Assembly: GCA_003151275.1 (NCBI GenBank)
Contig: PLXC01000027.1
Span: 16,631-80,630 of the forward strand
Source: Candidatus Melainabacteria bacterium
GTDB taxonomy: Bacteria > Cyanobacteriota > Vampirovibrionia > Obscuribacterales > Obscuribacteraceae
Direction: 5' to 3'
Length of the DNA: 64,000 bases
Both the position numbers and the translations under genes were made by a program. A model generated the notes under the pieces. That model worked only from the letters and a program-made list of their open reading frames with translations, searched no databases and had not been told where the DNA came from. Below are positions 25,114 through 33,525 of the stretch, piece after piece (the first letter of the stretch is position 1; the number at the start of each line of letters is the position of its first letter).

Positions 25114-26925
25114 ATGCCAGATATCACTTATGAGATAACAAGCACCCAAAAGTCAGACGGTGCCCTCAGCTGGGCTCAACACAACGTCTTGGACCCGGCT
25201 TTGAATGCCGGACCTCTAGCGATTTACAACATCGCGGCAGACGTCACGCACTTGCCTGAACTTCACCTGGCTGTCGACGAAGCCAAACCTTACAGTGTTA
25301 ATTGGTTTGTTCAAGGATTGTCCGGCGGCGTTGGCGCTGCAGCACCGTTCCTTTTGGCAGGCGCAGGAGCCGGCAAAGTCTTTAGAGCGGCGGACGGCGC
25401 ACTTGCTGGTACGAAGGTCGGCGAAGCGCTCAGCCCCCTCCTGACGTCAACGCGCGCGGCTAATGTCGCTGGTGCGACCATGTTCGGTGCGTTGCAGAAA
25501 CCGGAAGAGGGTCATACCCGATTCGGAAATGCCGTCGGAATGGGACTCGGATTCCTTGTATTCGATCAAGGAAATATGCTCAGTCGTGACCTGCCTGTCG
25601 CGGCGAAATTCGCCTCTTTCCCGTTGACCGGATTTGTTGGTGGCGCTGTTATGAGTGAGGGTTCTCAACTTTTCTCAAATGGAAAACTCGCACAGACGGA
25701 TAAAGTTCTTCAATCTGCTGTGCAAGGCATGACACTTAATTCAGTTATTCCTTTGGCTCACGAAGGATTCAAACGGGTATCGACAAAATCAGCCCCAGCT
25801 GAAGATCAGTCAGTCCGTGTCGATGTTAGGGCTAATGGAATTATTGCCAATGATAGTGCAATTCCGGGGGCGGCTGAGAAAGTTATTCCAACAGGCACGA
25901 TGGATCTTCATGCGCTATCAACGGCGTATTCGGATTGGGTCAGGGACAATAAGCCTAGTTATCCAACCTCTGAAGAATTCGCCAAACTAACTCCAGAAGA
26001 GATTGTTCAGCGTGGTTTCTATCATCCCGAAGCTACCAATCTCGAGCAATTAAATGTTTTCAAAGAGGGCAAACCGCGCCCGCTTCCCGATGCGAAAGTG
26101 GTAGCTTCCGAAGTAGGTAAGAGCGTTCAAGGAATGCCTATGGCTGGTGCTAAAGGTGACCTGATTCTCGGCGAGTGGAATATGGAATTTCTCACCGGTG
26201 ATAAAGCCGCATATTTCACCGACAGCTACAAGCAAATAGTGCCAAGACATCACCTGATGTTTGTAGAAGAAGCCAACTCTGATGGGCTGGCAAAAATCGC
26301 TCAGGATAACGGCTACAATTTCCAAATTTCACGTGACAATAGCAGAGGACAAGCGGTCGGCTTCCTCGTTCATCCCCGTCTGAAGGTGCTGGGCACAAGC
26401 ACCTACGAGGAAATAGCTAATGTTGATAACATTCCTGACTTGCGACCAGCTTTCCGAGTTGATCTACAGGACACCGCGACTGGTGAAAAGTTCTCAGCAG
26501 TCACAGTCCATCTTAAGTCCATGAGAGGTGGACCTGAAGCTACTGCGCCTGTTCGTACCGAACAAGCTCAACGATTGGCTACCGTGTTGGGACCAGACTT
26601 CTCTGGTGTCATCGCCGGTGACTGGAACACATTCCTCGATAAATCGACTGAACTTAAACCGCTAACCGACGCCGGTTTCAAAATCCTCAATCCAACCGAT
26701 GCAACTTCCACCCAGTCAATGGGCGGAAGATTGGATGGATTCTTGTACAAAAACCTTCAAGGCACTATGTCAAATCCTGAAGTAAGACCTTTCTTCAAGA
26801 ATCCACTGATCACCCGAGGTTTGTCTGATCATGGACTGCTGACTACACACTTAAGCAGCAATCCGATTGCAAGCGTGCACACATTCGTGCCTAACTTCGT
26901 TGGTTTCGATCCGTCCCGCAACTAA
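25114..26925 (+). CDS. Endonuclease/exonuclease/phosphatase-fold protein with a hydrophobic Gly/Ala-rich N-terminal module
   Basis: A 603-residue protein. Residues about 60-235 are Gly/Ala-rich with several weakly hydrophobic helices (GGVGAAAPFLLAGAGAGK, later TGFVGGAVMSEGSQLF). Residues 345-595 are an EEP-fold domain: LGEWNMEF, VEEAN (metal Glu), GDWN and a final SDHG catalytic His. Such domains cleave nucleic acids or phosphoesters. A similar Gly/Ala-rich module precedes the kinase-like domain in the gene at 55111-57165. No signal peptide. GGTGG lies close upstream of the ATG. Confidence 0.75.
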   Translation: MPDITYEITSTQKSDGALSWAQHNVLDPALNAGPLAIYNIAADVTHLPELHLAVDEAKPYSVNWFVQGLSGGVGAAAPFLLAGAGAGKVFRAADGALAGTKVGEALSPLLTSTRAANVAGATMFGALQKPEEGHTRFGNAVGMGLGFLVFDQGNMLSRDLPVAAKFASFPLTGFVGGAVMSEGSQLFSNGKLAQTDKVLQSAVQGMTLNSVIPLAHEGFKRVSTKSAPAEDQSVRVDVRANGIIANDSAIPGAAEKVIPTGTMDLHALSTAYSDWVRDNKPSYPTSEEFAKLTPEEIVQRGFYHPEATNLEQLNVFKEGKPRPLPDAKVVASEVGKSVQGMPMAGAKGDLILGEWNMEFLTGDKAAYFTDSYKQIVPRHHLMFVEEANSDGLAKIAQDNGYNFQISRDNSRGQAVGFLVHPRLKVLGTSTYEEIANVDNIPDLRPAFRVDLQDTATGEKFSAVTVHLKSMRGGPEATAPVRTEQAQRLATVLGPDFSGVIAGDWNTFLDKSTELKPLTDAGFKILNPTDATSTQSMGGRLDGFLYKNLQGTMSNPEVRPFFKNPLITRGLSDHGLLTTHLSSNPIASVHTFVPNFVGFDPSRN

Positions 26926-27075
26926 AACTCTCGGTCTTTGAATGGTAGAGCTAAGTTCATGGCCGAACACAATGAGGGTTTAATGTTTCCAGTGAATCAA
27001 ACTGGATCGCTTTTGCGTCTTCTTTTTCAGACGGCTCAAATGAACAGAGTTTGTCAAATGTATAGGAGGAAGACC

Positions 27076-27438
27076 ATGAACCGTTTTATCAAATTGAGTC
27101 TGCTCGTAGGAGCTACACTGAGCGTGGCTGGAGCCTCTTTATGTACACCAGCACAGGCTAATGACCAGCAAAAGTATTTAGACAATGTGGCAGTACAAAT
27201 GTATGCGAATAACGTAGCGAATGGCATGAGTCCACTTACAGGTGGTATTTATAGCCCTTATGTAAATGGAACCATTAGACCTACGCGCTATCGTCGCAAT
27301 TACAACAACAACAACTACAACTACAATAACAACAACGGTTATTATGATAATAGTTACGGTTATCAGGGTTATGGCTACGGAAACGCTTACCGTAAACCGT
27401 CAGTATGGTCGCAGCTAATAAATGGCGGCGGCTATTAA
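27076..27438 (+). CDS. Small secreted protein with an Asn/Tyr/Gly-rich tail
   Basis: A 120-residue protein from ATG 27076, preceded by a perfect AGGAGG and five-base spacer; an ORF opening at 26938 is rejected as a start for this reason. A signal peptide spans 1-28 (ending PAQA), a short conserved-looking region follows (YLDNVAVQMYANNVANGM), then Asn runs and Tyr-Gly repeats (NNNNYNYNNNN). This looks like a surface or matrix component. A strong terminator follows at 27470. Confidence 0.7.
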   Translation: MNRFIKLSLLVGATLSVAGASLCTPAQANDQQKYLDNVAVQMYANNVANGMSPLTGGIYSPYVNGTIRPTRYRRNYNNNNYNYNNNNGYYDNSYGYQGYGYGNAYRKPSVWSQLINGGGY

Positions 27439-27469
27439 CTCGACATAGTTTAAGACAAGTTAGATTTGT

Positions 27470-27506
27470 ACAGCCGCTGACTCAGGTTAGCGGCTGTGCG
27501 CTTTTA
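27470..27506 (+). terminator. Rho-independent terminator
   Basis: ACAGCCGCT (27470-27478) pairs with AGCGGCTGT (27489-27497), 9 bp perfect, followed by GCGCTTTTA. It ends the secreted Asn/Tyr-rich protein gene. Confidence 0.75.
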
Positions 27507-27617
27507 CTGCGCCCAATGGGATCAGAGTCGATGATTTCAATTCCAACGCCATGTCATCCTTTCGGCTAGGGATAACCACGTTTTTATTAGCAGATGCGAT
27601 ACCAGGCACTGTGTTTG

Positions 27618-28133
27618 TTATGGTTTTTGTGGCATCGTGTAAGTGTAAGAAACAATGTGTTTTGAATTTAGGGTGATGCCTTTTGGTCCAGTTATTGCGC
27701 TCACGAGAAATGGAGGAATGATAATTGCCGATGTTGATACATCCACGTCCCCATCGATGCCTCCGCCAATCTCTTCTGGCGGTACATCGCGTAGAGTTTC
27801 AGTAACTAGAATTTGTTCGCCTACTTTAATAGGCAAGTTTCTAGGAGTTTGACTTCGCACGATCGCCAATGCCCGTTGGTATGGCGCTTCGTTGGGAGCC
27901 ACTGTTCGGGCTGTGCCAATTGTCGGTGTGCCAGGTGGTCCTGATGCGGCAGCCCGCGCCGCATCTCGACAAACTGCGTCGTTGATGGTTGCCCCGAGAG
28001 CGATAGTGCCGAGGTCAATGCATGTAAGTGCAATGGGAACGACAAGTACCAAGCCCGCGCAAAGCTCAACTAATCCCTGCCCGTTTTTTCGATTCTTTTG
28101 AAATCGTCTCTTTATGGTTTTCTTGGTAATCAC
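27618..28133 (-). CDS. TadE-like pseudopilin
   Basis: A 171-residue protein. After a basic N-terminus comes NGQGLVELCAGLVLVVPIAL, a TadE-type motif with Glu at position 5 after Gly and one membrane helix (20-42), then a periplasmic domain of beta-rich character. TadE-like minor pilins are assembled by Tad/Flp secretion machinery. No other tad genes are present in the window except a second candidate pseudopilin in the divergent operon. Confidence 0.7.
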   Translation of the reverse strand: MITKKTIKRRFQKNRKNGQGLVELCAGLVLVVPIALTCIDLGTIALGATINDAVCRDAARAAASGPPGTPTIGTARTVAPNEAPYQRALAIVRSQTPRNLPIKVGEQILVTETLRDVPPEEIGGGIDGDVDVSTSAIIIPPFLVSAITGPKGITLNSKHIVSYTYTMPQKP

Positions 28134-28185
28134 TGCTCTACATCCATCTTTGCTAACTCTTCCATCTCTACCCGTCCCTCGTCCA

Positions 28186-28259
28186 CTTTTAGGAGGTTTA
28201 CAAACTTGATACGACCTGCGCCTAATTCACATGTAAAAGGACACCGTTCCTCCTAAAAG
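28186..28259. promoter_or_regulatory. Long-spaced perfect inverted repeat between divergent pseudopilin genes
   Basis: CTTTTAGGAGG (28186-28196) and CCTCCTAAAAG (28249-28259) are perfect 11-bp arms with a 52-bp spacer, placed between the two divergent genes. Each arm lies nearer to one gene. It may be a pair of binding sites for one regulator or a large stem-loop. Confidence 0.5.
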
Positions 28260-28334
28260 AATGACGCTCGCAGTAATCCCAAGAGAGCGGCATACTGTTT
28301 GCTGCTCGATATGGACCGTGCGCAGGGGAGTTTT

Positions 28335-28883
28335 ATGAAGAGTCGTGCTCAAAGATCCAAAACAGGACACGCTGCACTGAGCGAATTTGCTGCCTCAACA
28401 TGCTTGTTGATTTGCTTTCTTCTCATCCCGATTCTGAATATCGCTTTTCTGCCTGTGCGTTTCATGATTACCAATGGTGTACTTTCGGAACTAACTCATC
28501 GCTTGTCCCACTGCGAGTCGAGAAGCGAAGCGTACACCGCCATGTCTGGCGAGCTATGGTGGAAGAGTACGCTGTCCAAATGTGGTGTCACAGTCAGTGG
28601 CGAACAGCTTAGCCTCATTATCCTAACGAGCGACGGCTCTAATTCTCTTGTCCTTAAGCGGGGTGATATCTTGCCGGCGGATTGGCTTCCTGGCGGCAAA
28701 AATGCGCCCTGTATCTATTCTTTAGAAGCTAAGATGAATTGCTCGGCGGCACCGCTGTTCAAAACAAGCGCCATTAACGTCGCTGGACTAACCAGCCCAG
28801 TAACTCTATCGCTTTCAAGTCGATCGCAATGGGAGAACTTATCTCGGGATCCGAAGACTTTGGCTTATTACATAAATGAATAG
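28335..28883 (+). CDS. TadE/G-like membrane-anchored protein
   Basis: A 182-residue protein from ATG 28335 (GGGGAG four bases upstream; frame open from 28299). Basic start (MKSRAQRSKTG), then HAALSEFAASTCLLICFLLI with a Glu a few residues before a membrane helix, as in TadE-like pilins; the rest is periplasmic with four Cys in addition. It is divergent from the TadE-like gene and followed by a secreted protein gene after eight bases, so probably a two-gene operon. Confidence 0.6.
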   Translation: MKSRAQRSKTGHAALSEFAASTCLLICFLLIPILNIAFLPVRFMITNGVLSELTHRLSHCESRSEAYTAMSGELWWKSTLSKCGVTVSGEQLSLIILTSDGSNSLVLKRGDILPADWLPGGKNAPCIYSLEAKMNCSAAPLFKTSAINVAGLTSPVTLSLSSRSQWENLSRDPKTLAYYINE

Positions 28884-28891
28884 GAGGCATC

Positions 28892-29557
28892 ATGCACGGT
28901 ATCAAATTGATTTCTAGCGCTTGCGGCTTCCTGGCGTTTTCTTTAGCCTTCGCCTATCCCGCCGGCGCTGGAACCACGTCTCTCGCCATCCCTAACGATC
29001 GCTTGGAACCTGCCCAGACAGCATCAAAGAGTTTATTATTTGCTAAGAGAGAAATTAGACCTAAGCCTTGTTTTGTGTTGCAAGCGAAAATTGTTGCAGT
29101 CGAAAAGCAATTTGAGCACGAAAGCTTCAATATGCATTCAGTGGTTAAAGCTTCAGTGTTTGCTTTTAAGCCAGGCGATGATCTGCACAAAATCGGCTAT
29201 GAGCGGTTATGGTTTCACGATGGCAAGGCTATTGGCGTGGAGAAGAGAAATATTCTCGACGTTAAGTCTGGCTCGGCCATTGCGATTCGAGTGATTCAAT
29301 CGCCGTCGCCTACTATTGAGGAAACTAAAGCTTCCGCAAATGTGGTGCTGCGTTTAGTGCTAGACACTCTCATCCATAAAAATGAAGTTGCTGGAGTTAC
29401 AGTGCCTGCAAATACTTTCTCCGCTATCTCACAAGAACTTCAATTCCGCAATGGACACTTGCTTCCAGAAGGTCAAGAACCTCCTAAAGAAGCACATGTA
29501 TCGTTTCAATTGAATGGTGAAGCTTCGAATTTGAAGCAAACATTTTATTGGATATAG
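28892..29557 (+). CDS. Hypothetical secreted protein
   Basis: A 221-residue protein with a signal peptide (residues 1-25, ending YPAGA) and a beta-rich mature part. An AGGAGG sits five bases before the ATG. It lies eight bases after a Tad-like protein gene, so they should be cotranscribed and may function together at the cell surface. No motif or family recognised. Confidence 0.6.
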   Translation: MHGIKLISSACGFLAFSLAFAYPAGAGTTSLAIPNDRLEPAQTASKSLLFAKREIRPKPCFVLQAKIVAVEKQFEHESFNMHSVVKASVFAFKPGDDLHKIGYERLWFHDGKAIGVEKRNILDVKSGSAIAIRVIQSPSPTIEETKASANVVLRLVLDTLIHKNEVAGVTVPANTFSAISQELQFRNGHLLPEGQEPPKEAHVSFQLNGEASNLKQTFYWI

Positions 29558-29633
29558 GTCCAAATCTAGAATGCCACCGATATCCATGCATGCTGAATAA
29601 AATTGTTCGCTGGCATGGGAAACAGCCAGAGCG

Positions 29634-31016
29634 TCAGCCCTTAAGCAACGATTCGACTGCTTCGCGAAAGACTTCGGAATGTCTGTCGATGTCACTGGCT
29701 GTGGTGGCAGGGCACATCAACGCCATGTTATGAAATGGTGTCATTAAAATTCCGCGATTGAGCGCATAAAGGTGCATATACAAATCCAACGAACCGTCAA
29801 TTGCTGCTGCCGCTTCTCCGCCGTTTTTAGGCGCTTTTTCTTTAAACCAGTATTCTGCTCGACAACCAAGCTGCTGAACCGTCCACGGTAATTCGAACTC
29901 GCTGATTACAGCTTGCACTCCTTCCACGAATCGGGTCGCCAGCGGAATTGTCTTTTCGTATGCTGAATCCGTCAGCACATGTTCGAGGGTCGCCCGCATC
30001 GCTGCTAGCGATAAGGCGTTTCCGGCCAAGGTGCCACCAATTCCACTTGTGTCGGATTCATCGATGGGTGTGTTATCCATGATTCGCTGAGCGGTCTCCT
30101 CATTGAACCCATAGGCAGCTGCAGGAATTCCACTGGCAATAGGCTTGCCGACTGTTAAGATGTCTGGTTTCAAAGCATGCAGCTGGGTGTACCCGCCCGG
30201 CCCCGAGCAAACAGTGTGGGTTTCATCAATTATCAGCAAAGTCTCTGTTCGCCGTGTTATTTCTCTCAAAGCTTCGTGAAAGCCGGGCTCAGGATGAACT
30301 ATGCCGATGTTGGTCATAACTGGCTCCGCTAAAACGCAGGCTATTTCTTTGGACGCCAATGCATTTTCGAGAGCGTTTAGATCATTGAATTCAACTACTC
30401 GAGTGGTCACGCAAGGATCTACCGGTGGTCCAAGATTACCTTTGCGCGGCACAGCTATGCCATTTTCCAAGGTGATGAAGGTCTCGTCGACCGTACCGTG
30501 GTAGCACCAGTTGAAAACAAGAATCAACTTACGTCCGGTGATTTTTCGAGCGAGTCTGATTGAAAATCGATTTGCGTCCGTTGCCGTCATGGCGATTTGC
30601 CAGTATTTGAGTCCGAACCGGCGCGTCAGTTCTTTGCCTACCCAGAGCGCGTCTGCGGTCGGTAACATGAAAGTGGTGCCATTTTTGATCCGATCAACAA
30701 TCGCTTCTTGAGATGCTTTGGGAGCATGACCAGTCATTGCACCTGTATCCCCAAGACATAAGTCTATATATTCGTGACCGTCGACATCTGTGAAATGTGC
30801 ACCACTTGCCTCCGCCACAAAAATCGGAAAAGAACCGGCCCAGCGCACCATCCAATTCATTGGTACGCCGCCTAGCAAATATTGTTTTGACTCCTCGAAG
30901 AGGGCTTTCGATTTTGGATGCGTCTCTTCAAAGCGCGCTTGTTCCTTTACAATCAATGATGCTAGTTGCTCGCGGTCTATAGTTGCATGATTGGAGATGC
31001 TCGTTTTGATGATCAA
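29634..31016 (-). CDS. Class III PLP aminotransferase, glutamate-1-semialdehyde mutase-like
   Basis: A 460-residue PLP enzyme of fold type I. Recognisable blocks: the IDLCLGDTGAMTGHAP substrate region near 85, LLIIDETHT with the cofactor-binding Asp near 240, and ILTVGKPIASGIPAAA with the Schiff-base Lys near 265. It resembles HemL-type enzymes and ornithine/aspartate-semialdehyde transaminases; the substrate is not determined. The start is TTG at 31016, overlapping the stop of the membrane protein gene as TTGA, with GGGAG five bases upstream, so translation is coupled. Confidence 0.82.
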   Translation of the reverse strand: MIIKTSISNHATIDREQLASLIVKEQARFEETHPKSKALFEESKQYLLGGVPMNWMVRWAGSFPIFVAEASGAHFTDVDGHEYIDLCLGDTGAMTGHAPKASQEAIVDRIKNGTTFMLPTADALWVGKELTRRFGLKYWQIAMTATDANRFSIRLARKITGRKLILVFNWCYHGTVDETFITLENGIAVPRKGNLGPPVDPCVTTRVVEFNDLNALENALASKEIACVLAEPVMTNIGIVHPEPGFHEALREITRRTETLLIIDETHTVCSGPGGYTQLHALKPDILTVGKPIASGIPAAAYGFNEETAQRIMDNTPIDESDTSGIGGTLAGNALSLAAMRATLEHVLTDSAYEKTIPLATRFVEGVQAVISEFELPWTVQQLGCRAEYWFKEKAPKNGGEAAAAIDGSLDLYMHLYALNRGILMTPFHNMALMCPATTASDIDRHSEVFREAVESLLKG

Positions 31017-31699
31017 TCTTCTCCCATCTCAATTTCGTCGAGTTCGTCATTCATAATCCAGCGCGTGTACACAACGGCTGTGGCGACACTTTGGGCCATG
31101 AAACACAGAAACGGCACGATTACTGTGAATGAGGCTACAGTCGCTATTGCCGCGAAGATTAGATCCAGAATCGCGAGTGGAACAAAAATGCGATTGGTAT
31201 CAAACCAGCTTCGTTTTAGCGCTTGAATCGGTCCATAACCCTGATCCACAACATAGTAGGGTGCGAGTTGGAACTTTAGAAAAATAATCGGGCTAACTAC
31301 AACTAGTGCAGCAGGTATTGCCATGGCGATCGTAGTCAGACACAAAACCATTGCGGCGGAAAACATTTGAGGAATTGGTCTGAATAGATTGGTCATCTGC
31401 ACCGACTCTTGCCTGGCGATTTTTAGTGTTACAAATATCCACCCGGCGTAAAATCCGGCAATCAATAATCCAGGGATCACCAATCCTAGGAGGCTCGCAG
31501 GACCGGCATCTTTGAGGTGAAAAATCATTTTGTCGATCAACAATCCGACCATGACGCCAACGCCCATTAAGGCTACGGGACCAAGCAAAGATACGATCCA
31601 TGCTCCTACGAGCGGAAAGAATTGCTTCATGCAGAGCAGCCCTGATTCCTTCAAAACTGCAAGAGAATACACCGAAGACTTCTTTAGTTGAATTTCCAT
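31013..31699 (-). CDS. Polytopic membrane protein (DUF975-like)
   Basis: A 228-residue protein with about four to five hydrophobic segments (24-54, 72-92, 112-140, 170-200) and a block YYVVDQGYGPIQALKRSW typical of the DUF975/glycerophosphodiesterase-membrane-domain group, where a conserved amphipathic loop follows a helix. It ends with an acidic tail (DELDEIEMGED) and overlaps the aminotransferase gene by four bases. Role unknown; possibly membrane partner or independent. Confidence 0.65.
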   Translation of the reverse strand: MEIQLKKSSVYSLAVLKESGLLCMKQFFPLVGAWIVSLLGPVALMGVGVMVGLLIDKMIFHLKDAGPASLLGLVIPGLLIAGFYAGWIFVTLKIARQESVQMTNLFRPIPQMFSAAMVLCLTTIAMAIPAALVVVSPIIFLKFQLAPYYVVDQGYGPIQALKRSWFDTNRIFVPLAILDLIFAAIATVASFTVIVPFLCFMAQSVATAVVYTRWIMNDELDEIEMGED

Positions 31700-31740
31700 A
31701 CATTACTCAGTGGTATTAGTGGATGTCATTTTACCTGATT

Positions 31741-33525
31741 TCAGCGGAGTTGACGGACGGATATTTCTTCCTTCGCATAAGGGATAGTGAAAGTGAAGCG
31801 CGCCCCGCCAGCCGCTTCATTGGTGGCATATATAGTGCCACGGTGTCCTTCCACAATCAAACGGCTAATTGCCAAGCCAAGTCCAGTGCCACCTTCCTTT
31901 GTTTGCTTGCTTGTCGGCGCCACTTCGAATGCGGCGAAAACTTTTTCGACATAATCTGGCGGTATACCAGGTCCTTGGTCGATCACGCTCACTTCTACAA
32001 AATTTGAGCGCTCTTTACTGACGATCGTCACTAGTCCTTCAGGTTTGCAGTATCTAATAGCATTGGATAACAAGTTAACCAGAAGCTGCGTAATCCGCTC
32101 GCCATCAACTAAGACAATTGCCGAGCAGTCGGCGGTTTTCAGTCGTACGTTGGACTTAGCAGCATGAGCGAGCACTTCTTGTTCTGCTTGTTTGAGGATG
32201 TTATTTAAGCTTGTCGGTTTAATGTCAAATTGCATTTGTCCCGATTGCAGTTTTTCAAAATCTAACAGGTCGCTGACCAGTCTGATCAGTCGATCCAAAC
32301 TGCGGGTAACTGAGAGGAATACCGGTTGGGCAGCCTCGGGAATGGAACCCATTTTGCCGGCTATTGTTTGTGAAATGGTTTGTGATACCGCCATCAGTGG
32401 TGAACGAAGTTCATCACTGATCATGGCAATGAAGTCTTCTTTGAGATGCTCCACTTTTTTTTGCTCGGTGATATCACTGACCACGCAAAATAAGCTTTTG
32501 TCAGATTCAGACCAAAAAGATGACCACGAGGTCTCCACTATTTTCTTGTCATTGGTTAAAAGCTTTAATTCGAATGTTCTCGAGCCCTCAACTTTGCAGG
32601 ACTCCGTTAGTTGTTCATCGGAGCGCAATGCTTCCTCAGGCGGTACGACGTCCATCAGGGACAATCTGGCTAGTTTTTCCGGTGGGAATCCAAGCAATCT
32701 TTTCGCAAATGGATTTACTTTTAAAAATGATCCCTCACTAGTCAGCGAACAAATGAGATTGGCCGAATTGTCAATAATCGCATGTTCTCGCTGCTCCGCT
32801 TCTCTGATTGCCAAATCCATGACGTGGAAAATTTGGTCAACTCTTGCTAGATCGTCATCTCCCGTAAGTGGCTCGGCTAGTGGTTGACGGCGCGAGAATC
32901 GTTTCGCATTGGCCGTGATCAATTCAATCAGCTTGCGAGTATTTAAAGCACAAAGAGTGGCAAGGGCAATCGTCACTATGATGCTGCATATAGTGGCAGT
33001 AACTACGATTTGGATAATATTATTGCGGCGCGCGCTTTCAGCGGATTTATCATGTCGGCTATTTTCGGCCTCAACAACTTTACTGACCACATCTGTCATT
33101 TGCGTCGACAAGGATAAAATTTTGGGAGTAATGTCTGGATGGGTTAGGTGATCTTGTTGAATGGTTTCGAGATAATGGAATGTTTCCAGTAGTTCATGCC
33201 CTATTCTCAAAATGTTTTGATCGTAGATCTTGTAAGCAGGAATTGTAGACAACTCTTTATGCAACTCAGTCAATCGGTCAGCAAACATTTTATTTTGCAT
33301 GTTGGATCTTGCCGCGATACCGTCAAACGATATGAACGATTCGCCCAATGAGCGATAAAGGTCGTTGGTCAACAAGTCGCATTGGCGAATCAATCCGCTA
33401 GACATGGCTGATTTGGTCACATCTTCCTGTGCCCTAAAAATCCAAGCAACTAAGCAGATCGAAAGAAGAAACTGAAACATCAGAGGCAAGCAGATTACGA
33501 TTATGCCCTGAGTAAGGAGCTTCAT
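31741..33525 (-). CDS. PAS sensor histidine-kinase homologue lacking the phospho-accepting His
   Basis: A 594-residue membrane protein: helices at 6-30 and 171-192 flanking a periplasmic helical bundle, HAMP-like linker, PAS at about 245-355, DHp helix and HATPase domain (N box near 480, DQGPGIPPDY, GGTGLGLAIS). The DHp motif reads ISDELRSPL, with Asp371 (GAT) where the autophosphorylated His should be. The gene overlaps the upstream kinase gene as ATGA. It probably does not autophosphorylate but could bind ATP and heterodimerise with, or regulate, its paralogue. Confidence 0.88.
   Translation of the reverse strand: MKLLTQGIIVICLPLMFQFLLSICLVAWIFRAQEDVTKSAMSSGLIRQCDLLTNDLYRSLGESFISFDGIAARSNMQNKMFADRLTELHKELSTIPAYKIYDQNILRIGHELLETFHYLETIQQDHLTHPDITPKILSLSTQMTDVVSKVVEAENSRHDKSAESARRNNIIQIVVTATICSIIVTIALATLCALNTRKLIELITANAKRFSRRQPLAEPLTGDDDLARVDQIFHVMDLAIREAEQREHAIIDNSANLICSLTSEGSFLKVNPFAKRLLGFPPEKLARLSLMDVVPPEEALRSDEQLTESCKVEGSRTFELKLLTNDKKIVETSWSSFWSESDKSLFCVVSDITEQKKVEHLKEDFIAMISDELRSPLMAVSQTISQTIAGKMGSIPEAAQPVFLSVTRSLDRLIRLVSDLLDFEKLQSGQMQFDIKPTSLNNILKQAEQEVLAHAAKSNVRLKTADCSAIVLVDGERITQLLVNLLSNAIRYCKPEGLVTIVSKERSNFVEVSVIDQGPGIPPDYVEKVFAAFEVAPTSKQTKEGGTGLGLAISRLIVEGHRGTIYATNEAAGGARFTFTIPYAKEEISVRQLR

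Noticed and set aside
31821..31843. CACC/GGTG-like palindrome
   Set aside because: Lies inside the C-terminal coding region of a histidine kinase and has the wrong arm order and spacing.
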